NCBI GenBank assembly: GCA_905214735.1
Contig: CAJMNI010000027.1
Span: 1-32,710 of the forward strand
Reading direction: 5' to 3'
Length of the DNA stretch: 32,710 bases
Origin: an uncultured bacterium
GTDB taxonomy: Bacteria; Bacteroidota; Bacteroidia; Bacteroidales; Muribaculaceae
The first letter of the stretch is position 1, and each line of letters opens with the position of its first letter. The notes below the pieces were generated by a model. That model was not told the origin of the DNA. It saw only the letters and a list, made by a program, of their open reading frames with translations, and ran no database searches. The position numbers were made by a program, and so were the translations under genes. Shown here piece after piece: positions 12,920 through 20,802 of this stretch.

Positions 12920-13477
12920 CTATTCCCTCTCAACCTGGGAATTTTCCAGCTCAAGATCCGTGGGGCGTCCGAAAATCTTGACCTCAACCTTGATCTTCTT
13001 GCGATCGGAATTGACTTCCTTGATCGTGCCGCTGAAGCCGCTGAACGGCCCGTAGCACACTTTCACAGGTTCGCCTACGATAAATACCTCAGCAACGTCG
13101 TCCGACGGCTCAAGCATCTCGTCGGCAGTGCCCAGCATCCTTTTCACTTCGCTCTCGCGCAGCGGCATCGGATCTGAAGTCTTTGCCCTGCCACGCAAAA
13201 AATCAATGACATTAGTCGTGTTCCGGAGCTCATATATCACCTCTCCCGTGAGCTGCGCTTCTACAAACACATAACCCGGATAGAGATTGCGCTCCTTGAT
13301 CACTTTCTTGCCATTGCGAGTAGTGTAAACTTTCTGCGTGGGAATCAACACCTGCGAGACGAACTGGCCCAGATCCGTGTTCTTGATTGATGCATCAAGC
13401 ACCTCCTTGACCTTTGCCTCCTTACCTGAAATGGCACGCAGCACGTACCATCCCTTCTTTACTTCAGCCTCAGCCAT
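12920..13477 (-). CDS. nusG: Transcription termination/antitermination protein NusG
   Basis: Encodes a 185-residue NusG, a transcription elongation factor that binds the RNA polymerase clamp through its NGN domain and couples to Rho or ribosomal protein S10 through its KOW domain. The NGN start is KKGWYVLRAISGKEAKVKEV. The Bacteroidota form includes NLYPGYVFVEAQLTGEVIYE, and the KOW domain near residues 125-180 reads PFSGFSGTIKEVNSDRKKIK. It is slightly longer than the E. coli protein at the N-terminus. secE ends 24 bases upstream, the usual secE-nusG pair. Confidence 0.97.
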   Translation of the reverse strand: MAEAEVKKGWYVLRAISGKEAKVKEVLDASIKNTDLGQFVSQVLIPTQKVYTTRNGKKVIKERNLYPGYVFVEAQLTGEVIYELRNTTNVIDFLRGRAKTSDPMPLRESEVKRMLGTADEMLEPSDDVAEVFIVGEPVKVCYGPFSGFSGTIKEVNSDRKKIKVEVKIFGRPTDLELENSQVERE

Positions 13478-13501
13478 TATTGAAATCCGCGTTTGAAAAG
13501 T

Positions 13502-13693
13502 TTAAAAATTGATACTGTAGATCAACTCCATGAGCATAGAGAAAATCTGATCAACAGCCCAAATGAAAACTGATAGTATTATGGAAGCAACTAATACCAG
13601 CACCGAGCTATTGATCAAGTTTTTCTGAGTTGGCCAAGAAACCTTATAAACAAGCTCGTTATAAGATTCCTTTATATCCTTGATTAATTTCAT
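13502..13693 (-). CDS. secE: Preprotein translocase subunit SecE
   Basis: Encodes a 63-residue SecE, the small clamp subunit of the SecYEG protein-export channel. The amphipathic helix IKESYNELVYKVSWPTQKN contains the conserved VSWPT and is followed by a single membrane segment (VLVLVASIILSVFIWAVDQI). This is the minimal one-helix form, common outside the gammaproteobacteria. I chose ATG 13693; the frame's 15 upstream residues overlap tRNA-Trp and cannot be part of it. The gene starts only 12 bases after the tRNA's CCA end. Confidence 0.93.
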   Translation of the reverse strand: MKLIKDIKESYNELVYKVSWPTQKNLINSSVLVLVASIILSVFIWAVDQIFSMLMELIYSINF

Positions 13694-13705
13694 TGTCGTC
13701 GTATT

Positions 13706-13781
13706 TGGCACGGGAAGAAAGACTCGAACTCTCGACACCTGGTTTTGGAGACCAGTGCTCTACCAACTGAGCTATTCCCGT
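13706..13781 (-). tRNA. tRNA-Trp(CCA)
   Basis: The minus strand folds as a full cloverleaf: acceptor ACGGGAA pairs perfectly with TTCCCGT, the anticodon stem-loop is CTGGTCTCCAAAACCAG with anticodon CCA, and the discriminator is G. A CCA end is encoded at 13706-13708. It sits between tuf and secE, a placement known from other bacterial phyla, and is probably cut from the tuf-secE transcript. Confidence 0.95.
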
Positions 13782-13785
13782 ATGT

Positions 13786-13816
13786 AAGGGGGCCTTCAGG
13801 TCTTGAAGACCCCCTT
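13786..13816 (-). promoter_or_regulatory. Hairpin between tuf and tRNA-Trp
   Basis: In the minus-strand RNA, AAGGGGGTCTTCA pairs with TGAAGGCCCCCTT (13 bp with one U-G wobble; 5-nt loop). On the plus strand that wobble would be a C-A mismatch, so the fold favours the tuf transcript. No U-tract follows; the tRNA begins 5 bases later. It could be a partial terminator, a 3'-end stabiliser for tuf mRNA, or a processing signal. Confidence 0.6.
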
Positions 13817-13841
13817 CGTATTCAGTGTTGTTAGCGGCTGA

Positions 13842-15029
13842 TTAGTCGTCGATCACTGCTGTGATCTGACCCGAACCTACCGTGCGGCCACCCTCGCGGA
13901 TTGCGAAACGAAGACCGTTGTCCATTGCTACCGGAGTAATGAGCTTAACGTCGATCTCAACGTTGTCACCGGGCATTACCATCTCTACGCCTTCGGGAAG
14001 TGTGATCTCACCTGTTACGTCGAGCGTACGGATGTAGAACTGAGGACGGTATTTGTTGTGGAACGGTGTGTGACGGCCACCCTCTTCTTTCTTCAGGATA
14101 TAAACCTGAGCCTTGAAGTGATCGTGGGGTTTAACCTGTCCGGGATGGCAGATTACCATACCGCGCTTGATTTCATCTTTGTCGATACCGCGGAGGAGCA
14201 GACCTACGTTATCACCGGCCTCACCCTCGTCGAGGATCTTGCGGAACATCTCAACGCCCGTAACAACCGACTTCTTGTCAGCGCCAAGGCCGAGGATCTG
14301 AACCTCATCACCTACTTTCACGCGACCTGCCTCGATACGACCTGTAGCAACTGTGCCACGACCTGTGATCGAGAACACATCCTCAACAGGCATAAGGAAG
14401 GGCTTATCAACGTCACGCGGAGGAAGGGGAATCCATGTGTCGACAGCGTCCATGAGCTCCATAACCTTTTCAACCCACTTCGGATCGCCTTCGAGAGCGC
14501 CGAGGGCAGAACCCTGGATCACGGGAGTGTTGTCGCCATCGTAGTCATACTGCGAAAGGAGTTCGCGCATATCCATCTCAACGAGCTCGAGCATCTCGGG
14601 GTCGTCTACCTGGTCGCACTTGTTCATGAACACTACCAGACGGGGAACGTTCACCTGACGGGCGAGAAGGATGTGCTCGCGAGTCTGGGGCATCGGGCCG
14701 TCGGTTGCGGCTACCACGATGATTGCACCGTCCATCTGAGCAGCACCTGTTACCATGTTCTTCACATAGTCGGCGTGTCCCGGGCAGTCTACGTGAGCAT
14801 AGTGGCGGTTGGCTGTCTGATACTCAACGTGTGCGGTGTTGATTGTGATACCACGCTCTTTCTCTTCAGGAGCGTTGTCAATTGAATCGAACGAACGAGC
14901 TTCAGAAAGACCTTTTTCTGCGAGCACTTTCGTGATTGCTGCAGTAAGAGTGGTCTTACCATGGTCAACGTGGCCGATTGTACCGATGTTGACATGCGGT
15001 TTGGTTCTTTCGAATTTTTCTTTAGCCAT
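13842..15029 (-). CDS. tuf: Elongation factor Tu
   Basis: Encodes the 395-residue GTPase that delivers aminoacyl-tRNA to the ribosome. The G1 motif GHVDHGKTT is at residues 19-27, followed by the G2 region RGITINTAHVEYQT, G3 DCPGHADYV near residue 81 and G4 NKCD near residue 136. Domains 2 and 3 follow, with RGTVATGRIEAG and the C-terminal GGRTVGSGQITAVIDD. The gene lies between tRNA-Thr(GGT) and tRNA-Trp, the tufB-type context. It is probably transcribed from the promoter ahead of the tRNA cluster. Sequence and length are normal. Confidence 0.98.
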   Translation of the reverse strand: MAKEKFERTKPHVNIGTIGHVDHGKTTLTAAITKVLAEKGLSEARSFDSIDNAPEEKERGITINTAHVEYQTANRHYAHVDCPGHADYVKNMVTGAAQMDGAIIVVAATDGPMPQTREHILLARQVNVPRLVVFMNKCDQVDDPEMLELVEMDMRELLSQYDYDGDNTPVIQGSALGALEGDPKWVEKVMELMDAVDTWIPLPPRDVDKPFLMPVEDVFSITGRGTVATGRIEAGRVKVGDEVQILGLGADKKSVVTGVEMFRKILDEGEAGDNVGLLLRGIDKDEIKRGMVICHPGQVKPHDHFKAQVYILKKEEGGRHTPFHNKYRPQFYIRTLDVTGEITLPEGVEMVMPGDNVEIDVKLITPVAMDNGLRFAIREGGRTVGSGQITAVIDD

Positions 15030-15086
15030 AGTTTTGCGCTATTATTTTGAGTTGTTAGTTTTCACCTTTCTCGAGGAGAGGATAAT

Positions 15087-15161
<75 letters not shown>

Positions 15162-15168
15162 AATTTTG

Positions 15169-15241
15169 AGCGGAAGACGAGGTTCGAACTCGCGACCCTT
15201 AGCTTGGAAGGCTAATGCTCTACCAACTGAGCTACTTCCGC
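15169..15241 (-). tRNA. tRNA-Gly(TCC)
   Basis: The minus-strand cloverleaf has acceptor GCGGAAG/CTTCCGC, anticodon arm TTAGC-CTTCCAA-GCTAA with anticodon TCC, and T-arm GCGAG-TTCGAAC-CTCGT. CCA is not encoded. It is 7 bases upstream of tRNA-Thr(GGT) and corresponds to glyT in the E. coli cluster. Confidence 0.95.
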
Positions 15242-15286
15242 AATTTCCGGATCTCTTTCCGGAGCCGACCGAGCCGGCGATTGGTG

Positions 15287-15369
15287 TGGGTGGAGATGGA
15301 TTCGAACCACCGTAGGCATAAGCCAGCAGATTTACAGTCTGCCCCATTTGGCCACTCTGGTATCCACCC
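15287..15369 (-). tRNA. tRNA-Tyr(GTA)
   Basis: A class II tRNA of 83 bases with a long variable arm. Acceptor GGGTGGA/TCCACCC is followed by discriminator A. The anticodon arm CAGACTGTAAATCTG carries anticodon GTA. CCA is not encoded. It corresponds to tyrU in the E. coli thrU-tyrU-glyT-thrT-tufB operon. Confidence 0.95.
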
Positions 15370-15375
15370 TTGGAG

Positions 15376-15449
15376 AGCCTCTTGTCGGATTCGAACCAAC
15401 GACCCCGAGATTACAAATCACGTGCTCTGGCCAACTGAGCTAAAGAGGC
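15376..15449 (-). tRNA. tRNA-Thr(TGT)
   Basis: The minus-strand cloverleaf has acceptor GCCTCTT/AAGAGGC, T-arm GTTGG-TTCGAAT-CCGAC, and anticodon loop TTTGTAA with anticodon TGT. The anticodon stem (CGTGA/TCTCG) contains one T-T opposition. CCA is not encoded. It is the first gene of the tRNA-tuf transcript. Confidence 0.93.
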
Positions 15450-15500
15450 GGTTTTCATCAAAAAGACCTCGAAGTGGAGGCCCTTGACGAATTTCGAGTG

Positions 15501-15532
15501 CAAAGTTATAACATTTATTTCTCTTTTGCAAG
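15501..15532 (-). promoter_or_regulatory. Bacteroidota promoter of the tRNA-tuf operon
   Basis: On the minus strand a -33 element CTTG (15529-15532) and a -7 element TAACTTTG (15501-15508, matching TAnnTTTG) are separated by exactly 20 bases. The first tRNA starts about 50 bases downstream. It lies just after the glmS terminator and probably drives the four tRNAs and tuf, perhaps reading into the secE-rpoC block. Confidence 0.78.
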
Positions 15533-15541
15533 AGTTGGAGC

Positions 15542-15570
15542 AAAAAAAATTGTAAAATTATCTTACAATT
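15542..15570 (-). terminator. Intrinsic terminator of glmS
   Basis: On the minus strand, AATTGTAA pairs perfectly with TTACAATT across the 7-nt loop GATAATT and is followed directly by six or more T. It lies about 90 bases past the glmS stop. A GC-rich hairpin (CCGCCG/CGGCGG, about 15641-15658) without a U-tract sits between the stop and this terminator. Confidence 0.8.
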
Positions 15571-15660
15571 CCCTTATTTCTCCTTTTCCGTTTATTCTTT
15601 GCCCCCGTCATGCCGGTTCCGGCCGGGTTTCCACACCCCGCCGCTTTCCCGGCGGCCGTG

Positions 15661-17505
15661 TTATTCCACGGTCACCGATTTGGCCAGGTTGCGCGGCATG
15701 TCGACATCCTTCCCTTTGTTGATGGCGATGTAATACGACAGCAGCTGCAGAGGAATCGTCGTGATGATCGGCGAGAGGCATTCGGGCACCTCGGGGATCT
15801 CGAGCACATGGTCGGCGATATTGCGGATCACGGTGTCGCCTTCGGTGACGACGGCCACAATGACGCCTCCGCGTGCCTTAACCTGCTGCACGTTGCTGAC
15901 AATCTTGTCATAGAGATGATCGCGCGGCGCGATGATCACCGACGGCATCTCCTGATCGATCAGCGCGATGGGGCCATGCTTCATCTCGGCGGCGGGATAG
16001 CCTTCGGCGTGGACGTAGGATATCTCCTTGAGCTTCAGCGCTCCTTCGAGGGCAACGGGATAGTTGTAGCCGCGGCCGAGATATAAGAAGTTGCGGGCAT
16101 AGGTGAAGATGAGCGAGAGATGCTCAATCTTGTCGTTGAGCTTGAGCACTTTCTCAACATATTCTGGAAGCTTCATCACTGCCTTGCCGAGCTTGGCGAT
16201 CTCCTCGTCGGAGAGCGTTCCCTTGAGCTGGGCGATGGCCATGGCGAGAAGCGTGAGCACCATCACCTGGCCGGTGAATGCTTTGGTGGAGGCCACGCCG
16301 ATCTCCGGTCCGACATGGATGTAGCATCCGCTGTAGGTTTCGCGGGGAATGGAGCTGCCCACCACGTTGCTGATGCCGAAGACGAACGCTCCGGCTTCGC
16401 GGGCGATCTTGATGGCGGCGAGCGTGTCGGCCGTCTCGCCGCTCTGCGAGATGGCTATCACCACGTCGTCGGGGCAGATCACCGGGTTGCAGTAGCGGAA
16501 TTCGCTGGCGTATTCCACGATCACCGGCAGCCGGCACATGTCCTGGATCAGATATTTGCCGAGCAGGCCGGCGTGCCATGATGTGCCGCAGGCCACGATG
16601 ATTATGCGTTTTGCGTTGAGGAATTTCTCTTTGTTGTCGCGCACGCCGTTGATTATAACGCGGCGTCCGTGGTCGACCACCCTGCCGCGGATGCAGTCGC
16701 GCAGCGTGGAGGGCTGCTCGAAGATCTCCTTGAGCATGAAGTGGGGATACCCGCCCTTCTCGAGCTGGGAAATCGACATCTGCAGCTTGGTGACGTCGAC
16801 TTCGGCCTCGACGTTGTTGAGGTCGGAGATCTTCAACGGTTCGCCGCGTTTGATCTCGGCGATCTCGCCGTCTTTGAGATAGACCACGTCTTTAGTGTAT
16901 TCCACGAAGGGAGTGGCGTCGGAGGCGAGGAAGAATTCGTTGTCGCCGATGCCGATCACGAGCGGACTGCTCATGCGGGCGGCGATTATCGTGTCGGGAT
17001 TGTTTTTCTCCACCACGGCTATGGCGTAAGCGCCGACCACCTGGTTGAGAGCCTGTCGCACCGCCGACATCAGGGAGCATTTGTTGCTGACGCGCACATA
17101 TTCTATAAGCTGGGCGAGCACTTCGGTATCGGTTTCCGATTTGAACGTGCAGCCATGCTGCATCAGGGCGTCTTTCAGCAGCTTGTAGTTCTCGATCGTG
17201 CCGTTATGCACGATGGCTATGTCGCCGTCTTCGCTGAAATGGGGATGGGCGTTGCTGTCGGAGGGTTCGCCGTGGGTGGCCCAGCGCGTGTGCGCTATTC
17301 CGACGCAGGCGTCGGTGTCTTTGTCGGCGCAGCAAGCCTCCAGATTGTCGACCTTCCCTTTCGCCTTATAGACAGAGAGTTTGCCATCTTTGCTGACGAG
17401 CGCCACGCCGGCGCTGTCATATCCGCGATACTCCAGACGATGGAGTCCTTTTATCAGAATGTCGTAAACGTTACCGTTTCCAATATATCCTACAATTCCA
17501 CACAT
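15661..17505 (-). CDS. glmS: Glutamine-fructose-6-phosphate aminotransferase (isomerizing)
   Basis: This 614-residue cytosolic enzyme makes glucosamine-6-phosphate from fructose-6-phosphate and glutamine, the first committed step toward UDP-GlcNAc for peptidoglycan and lipid A. Cys2 is the N-terminal glutaminase nucleophile after Met removal (MCGIVGYIGNGNVYDILIKG). HTRWATHGEPSDSNAHPH and HNGTIENY are glutaminase motifs. Two SIS sugar-isomerase domains follow, with CGTSWHAG and SQSGETADTL in the first and the usual C-terminal AKSVTVE. The gene is monocistronic, with its own promoter about 150 bases upstream and a terminator downstream. No glmS ribozyme is recognisable in the leader, which contains modest hairpins (for example GCGTCA/TGACGC and GGAGC/GCTCC). 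Confidence 0.97.
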   Translation of the reverse strand: MCGIVGYIGNGNVYDILIKGLHRLEYRGYDSAGVALVSKDGKLSVYKAKGKVDNLEACCADKDTDACVGIAHTRWATHGEPSDSNAHPHFSEDGDIAIVHNGTIENYKLLKDALMQHGCTFKSETDTEVLAQLIEYVRVSNKCSLMSAVRQALNQVVGAYAIAVVEKNNPDTIIAARMSSPLVIGIGDNEFFLASDATPFVEYTKDVVYLKDGEIAEIKRGEPLKISDLNNVEAEVDVTKLQMSISQLEKGGYPHFMLKEIFEQPSTLRDCIRGRVVDHGRRVIINGVRDNKEKFLNAKRIIIVACGTSWHAGLLGKYLIQDMCRLPVIVEYASEFRYCNPVICPDDVVIAISQSGETADTLAAIKIAREAGAFVFGISNVVGSSIPRETYSGCYIHVGPEIGVASTKAFTGQVMVLTLLAMAIAQLKGTLSDEEIAKLGKAVMKLPEYVEKVLKLNDKIEHLSLIFTYARNFLYLGRGYNYPVALEGALKLKEISYVHAEGYPAAEMKHGPIALIDQEMPSVIIAPRDHLYDKIVSNVQQVKARGGVIVAVVTEGDTVIRNIADHVLEIPEVPECLSPIITTIPLQLLSYYIAINKGKDVDMPRNLAKSVTVE

Positions 17506-17656
17506 ATAATTCTAATTCGAAATACTGATTGTTGCCGTGGAGCACATTGGGCTCAGCTCCATAGGCATGGTCATAAGCTGTTGGCAGCCTGGGACAAAAG
17601 CGTCAGCTTGCTTGCATAGCAAAATAACGATGACGCACTCCGCCCCCTTAAAAACG

Positions 17657-17688
17657 CAAAATTAGCAAAAATTAGTATACAATGCAAA
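17657..17688 (-). promoter_or_regulatory. Bacteroidota promoter of glmS
   Basis: On the minus strand a -33 TTTG (17685-17688) and -7 TAATTTTG (17657-17664) are spaced by exactly 20 bases, a near-ideal Bacteroidota housekeeping promoter. The predicted leader is about 145 bases. In the 324-base gene-free stretch 17506-17829 this promoter and the heptad repeat beside it are the only features I can support. Confidence 0.78.
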
Positions 17689-17704
17689 TTTCCACCCTCC
17701 CCCC

Positions 17705-17739
17705 ATTCCAAATTCCAAATTCCCCATTCAACATTCAAC
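17705..17739. repeat. Heptanucleotide tandem array, five units
   Basis: Five consecutive 7-base units: ATTCCAA, ATTCCAA, ATTCCCC, ATTCAAC, ATTCAAC. The phase is exact. It begins 17 bases upstream of the glmS -33 element. It resembles the array at 6-32. It could be a slippage-prone microsatellite; any regulatory role is a guess. Confidence 0.7.
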
Positions 17740-17829
17740 ATAATGACAACTTGGCGGAACCCCAAGGGGCTTCGCCACGCTTCATCTATGTTTACTTCAA
17801 TTTTCTTACACGGTTTATTTGCTTCGCTG

Positions 17830-18354
17830 TTATTTCACAGTTACGTCTACGGCCTCGCCATCGCCGGTGGCTATCACATCGCTGTCGGCAGCATTTGTCG
17901 AATCGGGCATATCCTCTATCATGCCTTCTACATTCGGATCTTCAAGCTGCAGACCGGCGCCCCCCGGAAGCGGGAACATCGTAAGTTTGTAATACTTCTT
18001 CACCTTCTCCTGATTCTCCTTGCTAAGGTCACGTAGTTCCACGCCGTAAAGCGCCGCACTGAAAACCGAGTAATAAGGATTCCGGGAAGTGAGATTTGCC
18101 AGATTGTTGGTGGCGCTGTTCTTGTCAGCCTCCGAAGCTTCAGGATCGTCGAGGATATCCTGATAACTCTGATAATCTTCGGCATACTCGCCGCAATAGT
18201 CGATCATAACACCGTAATCCTCGTCGGTGAGCTCTGCTTTCGAAGCAAGCTTGTTGGCTACATCCTTGGGCGCCGTGCTGCCGGAGCAAGCCACGAGACA
18301 TCCGAAACAAAACAGGATCAGAGCATTGTGAAAATGTTGGCCTTGGCCATACAA
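17830..18354 (-). CDS. Predicted lipoprotein of unknown function, signal peptide probably frameshifted
   Basis: About 174 residues with a lipoprotein-type sequence LILFCFGCLVACSGS; the Cys before SGS would be lipidated. The mature part is acidic and has no family I recognise (TDEDYGVMIDYCGEYAEDYQ, FPLPGGAGLQLEDPN). In this frame the only possible start is a TTG at 18354, because a stop lies just upstream at 18364-18366. In a neighbouring frame an ATG at 18383 gives MKKEIIKRSSCMAKANIFTM, a good positively charged signal-peptide start, which ends in TGA at 18318-18320 exactly where the hydrophobic core continues in the frame above. One missing base near 18318-18325 would join them. It may be a recent frameshift, a sequencing error, or a true TTG start. 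Upstream lies the NYN gene on the same strand. Confidence 0.6.
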   Translation of the reverse strand: MYGQGQHFHNALILFCFGCLVACSGSTAPKDVANKLASKAELTDEDYGVMIDYCGEYAEDYQSYQDILDDPEASEADKNSATNNLANLTSRNPYYSVFSAALYGVELRDLSKENQEKVKKYYKLTMFPLPGGAGLQLEDPNVEGMIEDMPDSTNAADSDVIATGDGEAVDVTVK

Positions 18355-18495
18355 CTGCTCCTTTTAATAATTTCCTTTTTCATAGTATAAACCTTAATAC
18401 CTAATTATCTACAATAAATTTTCGACACATCTTCAATCAGACACTTTTCCGTCACCTTTTCCATTCCTTCCCGAGAGAAAATCTCCCGGCGGGAA

Positions 18496-19149
18496 TTAGA
18501 ACTCGTCGCCGAGCGGCGTCACGGCCGGTTCCCTAAGGCGGTAGAGAAGCATCCTCTTAAGCTGCGGATTGTTGTCGACAATCTCCGAAAGCTCCCAGTG
18601 ACGTCCCGCCTCCTCGCTCAGCGTTCCCGACGTGGCATCCATGTCGCAGATGTTCCATGTCAGAAGCACCGTCTTGGTCTTCAGCGCCTTCAGTTTATGA
18701 ATAAGCATCTGATGGTCGGCGTCGCCAGTGATCAGCACCACATAGTCAAACTTGCGGAACGTGGCGAGCTCATATGCCTCGAGAGCAAACCAGACGTCGA
18801 CCCCCTTCTCCACTACCTCCGTCTGGCCGTCGGAACGTCCAACTTCCCGGAGATGCTTGTAATGGAAAATCACGTCATTTTCTATCAGGGTGTCTTCAAA
18901 TTTCCGCTCGTTATAGAGCAGATGCTTGTCGTAGGCATCCTTCACGCGGAAACGGCCCCGGAAATAGTGTGCTTCAGTGATCTGGCAGTCGCAGATGTTC
19001 ATCCCCTCCTCCATCGCGATTTCCGAGCAAATATATTCGAAAAGGGCCTTGACGCGGATGATCGAACGGTCGCGGGCTTTCAGCGCACGGTTCACCTTGG
19101 CGTAATAGCCGCCGTCGATAAAGACTCCTATAGATAAAAAATCAAGCAT
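18496..19149 (-). CDS. NYN-domain (LabA/DUF88-like) putative ribonuclease
   Basis: This 217-residue cytosolic protein has the PIN-like NYN nuclease fold. The acidic metal-binding positions are visible: Asp12 in IGVFIDGGYYAKVN, Asp118 in EKGVDVWFALEAYE, and Asp143/Asp145 in ITGDADHQMLIHKLKAL. Members are predicted or shown RNases in RNA processing or turnover; the target here is unknown. The start ATG at 19147-19149 lies inside the 3' arm of an 18-bp hairpin and is followed by a T-run in codons 3-5, so initiation or transcription at this start may be regulated. It follows pepD by 99 bases on the same strand. A weak inverted repeat (18468-18495) directly after the stop could be its terminator. 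Confidence 0.85.
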   Translation of the reverse strand: MLDFLSIGVFIDGGYYAKVNRALKARDRSIIRVKALFEYICSEIAMEEGMNICDCQITEAHYFRGRFRVKDAYDKHLLYNERKFEDTLIENDVIFHYKHLREVGRSDGQTEVVEKGVDVWFALEAYELATFRKFDYVVLITGDADHQMLIHKLKALKTKTVLLTWNICDMDATSGTLSEEAGRHWELSEIVDNNPQLKRMLLYRLREPAVTPLGDEF

Positions 19150-19189
19150 GGCGTAATTATAGCATTTGATACTATAACCACGCCATGCC
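19145..19189 (-). promoter_or_regulatory. Long hairpin enclosing the NYN gene start codon
   Basis: On the minus-strand RNA, CATGGCGTGGTTATAG (19172-19187) pairs with CTATAATTACGCCATG (19147-19162) over a 9-nt loop, and two more base pairs extend the base to 18 bp. The A-C mismatches seen on the plus strand become G-U pairs on this strand. The final ATG of the 3' arm is the NYN start codon, and TTTTTT follows five bases past the stem. It could hide the start codon, end pepD transcription, or both. Confidence 0.65.
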
Positions 19190-19248
19190 GAAAATTGTTT
19201 ATCGGCAATCAGCCTCCGGAGCCAACTCGTCCCGAAGCCGTTTGCGCT

Positions 19249-20706
19249 TTACTTGCTGAGACGGTCAATCATCTCCTTGAGCAAGCGGTAGAATTCCTCC
19301 ACGCTCTTGATGTTGGCCTTCTCGCCCGGAGAATGGATATCCTTAAGTGTCGGGCCGAAGCTTACCATGTCGAGCTGCGGCATCTTCTCGAGGAAGAGAC
19401 CGCACTCCAGACCGGCGTGAAGAGCCTCCACCTTCGGTTTGCTGCCGAAGAGATCCTCATAGCTCTGCTCAGCCACCTTGAGCACCTTCGACTCGGCATT
19501 TGGAGCCCAGCCCACGTAAGCGTCGTCGAAATCGACATCTGCGCCGATCATTGTGAAGAGCGCTTTCACGCGGTCGGCGATCTCGTCGCGGCGCGAATCG
19601 ATCGACGAACGCTGATGAACCGTAATCTCGATCGTCTTGTCGCCCATCATCTTCACCGAAGCGAGGTTGTCGGAAGTCTCCACGAGTCCGGGGATAGCGG
19701 CCGACATTCCCTGCACGCCGTTGGGGCAGGCGAAGACGGCTGTGATCAGATTGTGGGCCGTGACGCTCTCGATCATCTCAGCGAGACGTTCATGCTCCTT
19801 GGCTTCGAAGCGGAAATCGGGATTTTCTGCGGCGGCAAACTCATCGTGGAGCAGCGCCGAGAAATCGGCTGCGAAACCGAGGAAATCCTCGGCGTCCTCG
19901 CGGCGGACAGCCACGATTGCCCAGGCGTCGCGCGGAATAGCGTTGGCGAGGCCACCGCCGTCGATCTCGCAAAGTTCCAGCGGAGTGCGGCGGTCGGCTT
20001 CCCAGAGGAAGCGCGCGAGCTGCTGGTTGGCGTTGGCGCGCCCCAGATTGATCTCCATGCCCGAATGACCGCCCTTCAGACCCGTCAGGTCAACGCGGAA
20101 GCATACCCTGTCTTCCGGAAGCGGCTCTGTCTTATACGGGAGCTTGCAGATCGTCACCTTTCCGCCGGCGCACCCGATCACGAGCTGCCCCATCTCCTCC
20201 GAGTCGAGGTTGAGAAGGATGTCGCCCGTAACGAAACCGGGCTGCACGCCGTTGGCGCCGATAAGTCCCTGCTCCTCGTCGACAGTGAGGAACGCCTCCA
20301 GCGGACCATGCTTCAGATCGGGGTCGATCATGCAGGCCATGGCTGCGGCGCATCCCATGCCGTTGTCGGCGCCCAGCGTCGTCCCCTCGGCACGCACCCA
20401 TTCCCCGTCGACAACAGTCTTGATCGGGTCGTTGAGGAAGTCATGCTCCACTCCGGCCGACTTCTCGGCCACCATGTCCTGGTGTCCCTGAAGAATGATC
20501 GTCGGGGCGTTCTCCCTTCCCGGAGTGGCCGGCACGCGCATCATCACGTTGCCGACAGCGTCGGTGTGGCATTCCACATTATGGCGTTTCGCCCAGTCCA
20601 CGAGGAAAGCCTCCATCTTCTTTAGATGGTGGGTGGGACGGGGCACTTTTGTAATTTCGTCAAAAATTTCCCAAACGAGTTTGGGCTGAAGATCTGTGAT
20701 TTTCAT
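19249..20706 (-). CDS. pepD: Aminoacyl-histidine dipeptidase, PepD-like (downstream copy)
   Basis: This 485-residue M20/PepD-family metallodipeptidase hydrolyses dipeptides such as Xaa-His. Two-zinc site residues align with the family: His75 and Asp77 (QGHQDMV), Asp114 (LGADNGMG), catalytic Glu144 with Glu145 (TVDEEQGL), Asp168 (LNLDSEE), and the C-terminal His in DIHSPGEK. No key residue is missing. It is a paralogue of the gene at 21540-22997, the same length and easily alignable, but clearly diverged. It follows the muramidase on the same strand after about 96 bases. No signal peptide is visible, so it is probably cytosolic. Confidence 0.93.
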   Translation of the reverse strand: MKITDLQPKLVWEIFDEITKVPRPTHHLKKMEAFLVDWAKRHNVECHTDAVGNVMMRVPATPGRENAPTIILQGHQDMVAEKSAGVEHDFLNDPIKTVVDGEWVRAEGTTLGADNGMGCAAAMACMIDPDLKHGPLEAFLTVDEEQGLIGANGVQPGFVTGDILLNLDSEEMGQLVIGCAGGKVTICKLPYKTEPLPEDRVCFRVDLTGLKGGHSGMEINLGRANANQQLARFLWEADRRTPLELCEIDGGGLANAIPRDAWAIVAVRREDAEDFLGFAADFSALLHDEFAAAENPDFRFEAKEHERLAEMIESVTAHNLITAVFACPNGVQGMSAAIPGLVETSDNLASVKMMGDKTIEITVHQRSSIDSRRDEIADRVKALFTMIGADVDFDDAYVGWAPNAESKVLKVAEQSYEDLFGSKPKVEALHAGLECGLFLEKMPQLDMVSFGPTLKDIHSPGEKANIKSVEEFYRLLKEMIDRLSK

Positions 20707-20802
20707 CTGTTATATCGATTTAAGACTATTCAGTTTATAATAGGCCGGCTAAAATAAGCAGGCCGATGGCGGCAGTATTTCATTAGCAAGCCGATGCCGA
20801 CA

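Noticed and set aside
17506..17650. glmS ribozyme in the glmS leader
   Set aside because: The ribozyme is known mainly from Firmicutes, and I see no matching core; only simple hairpins are present.
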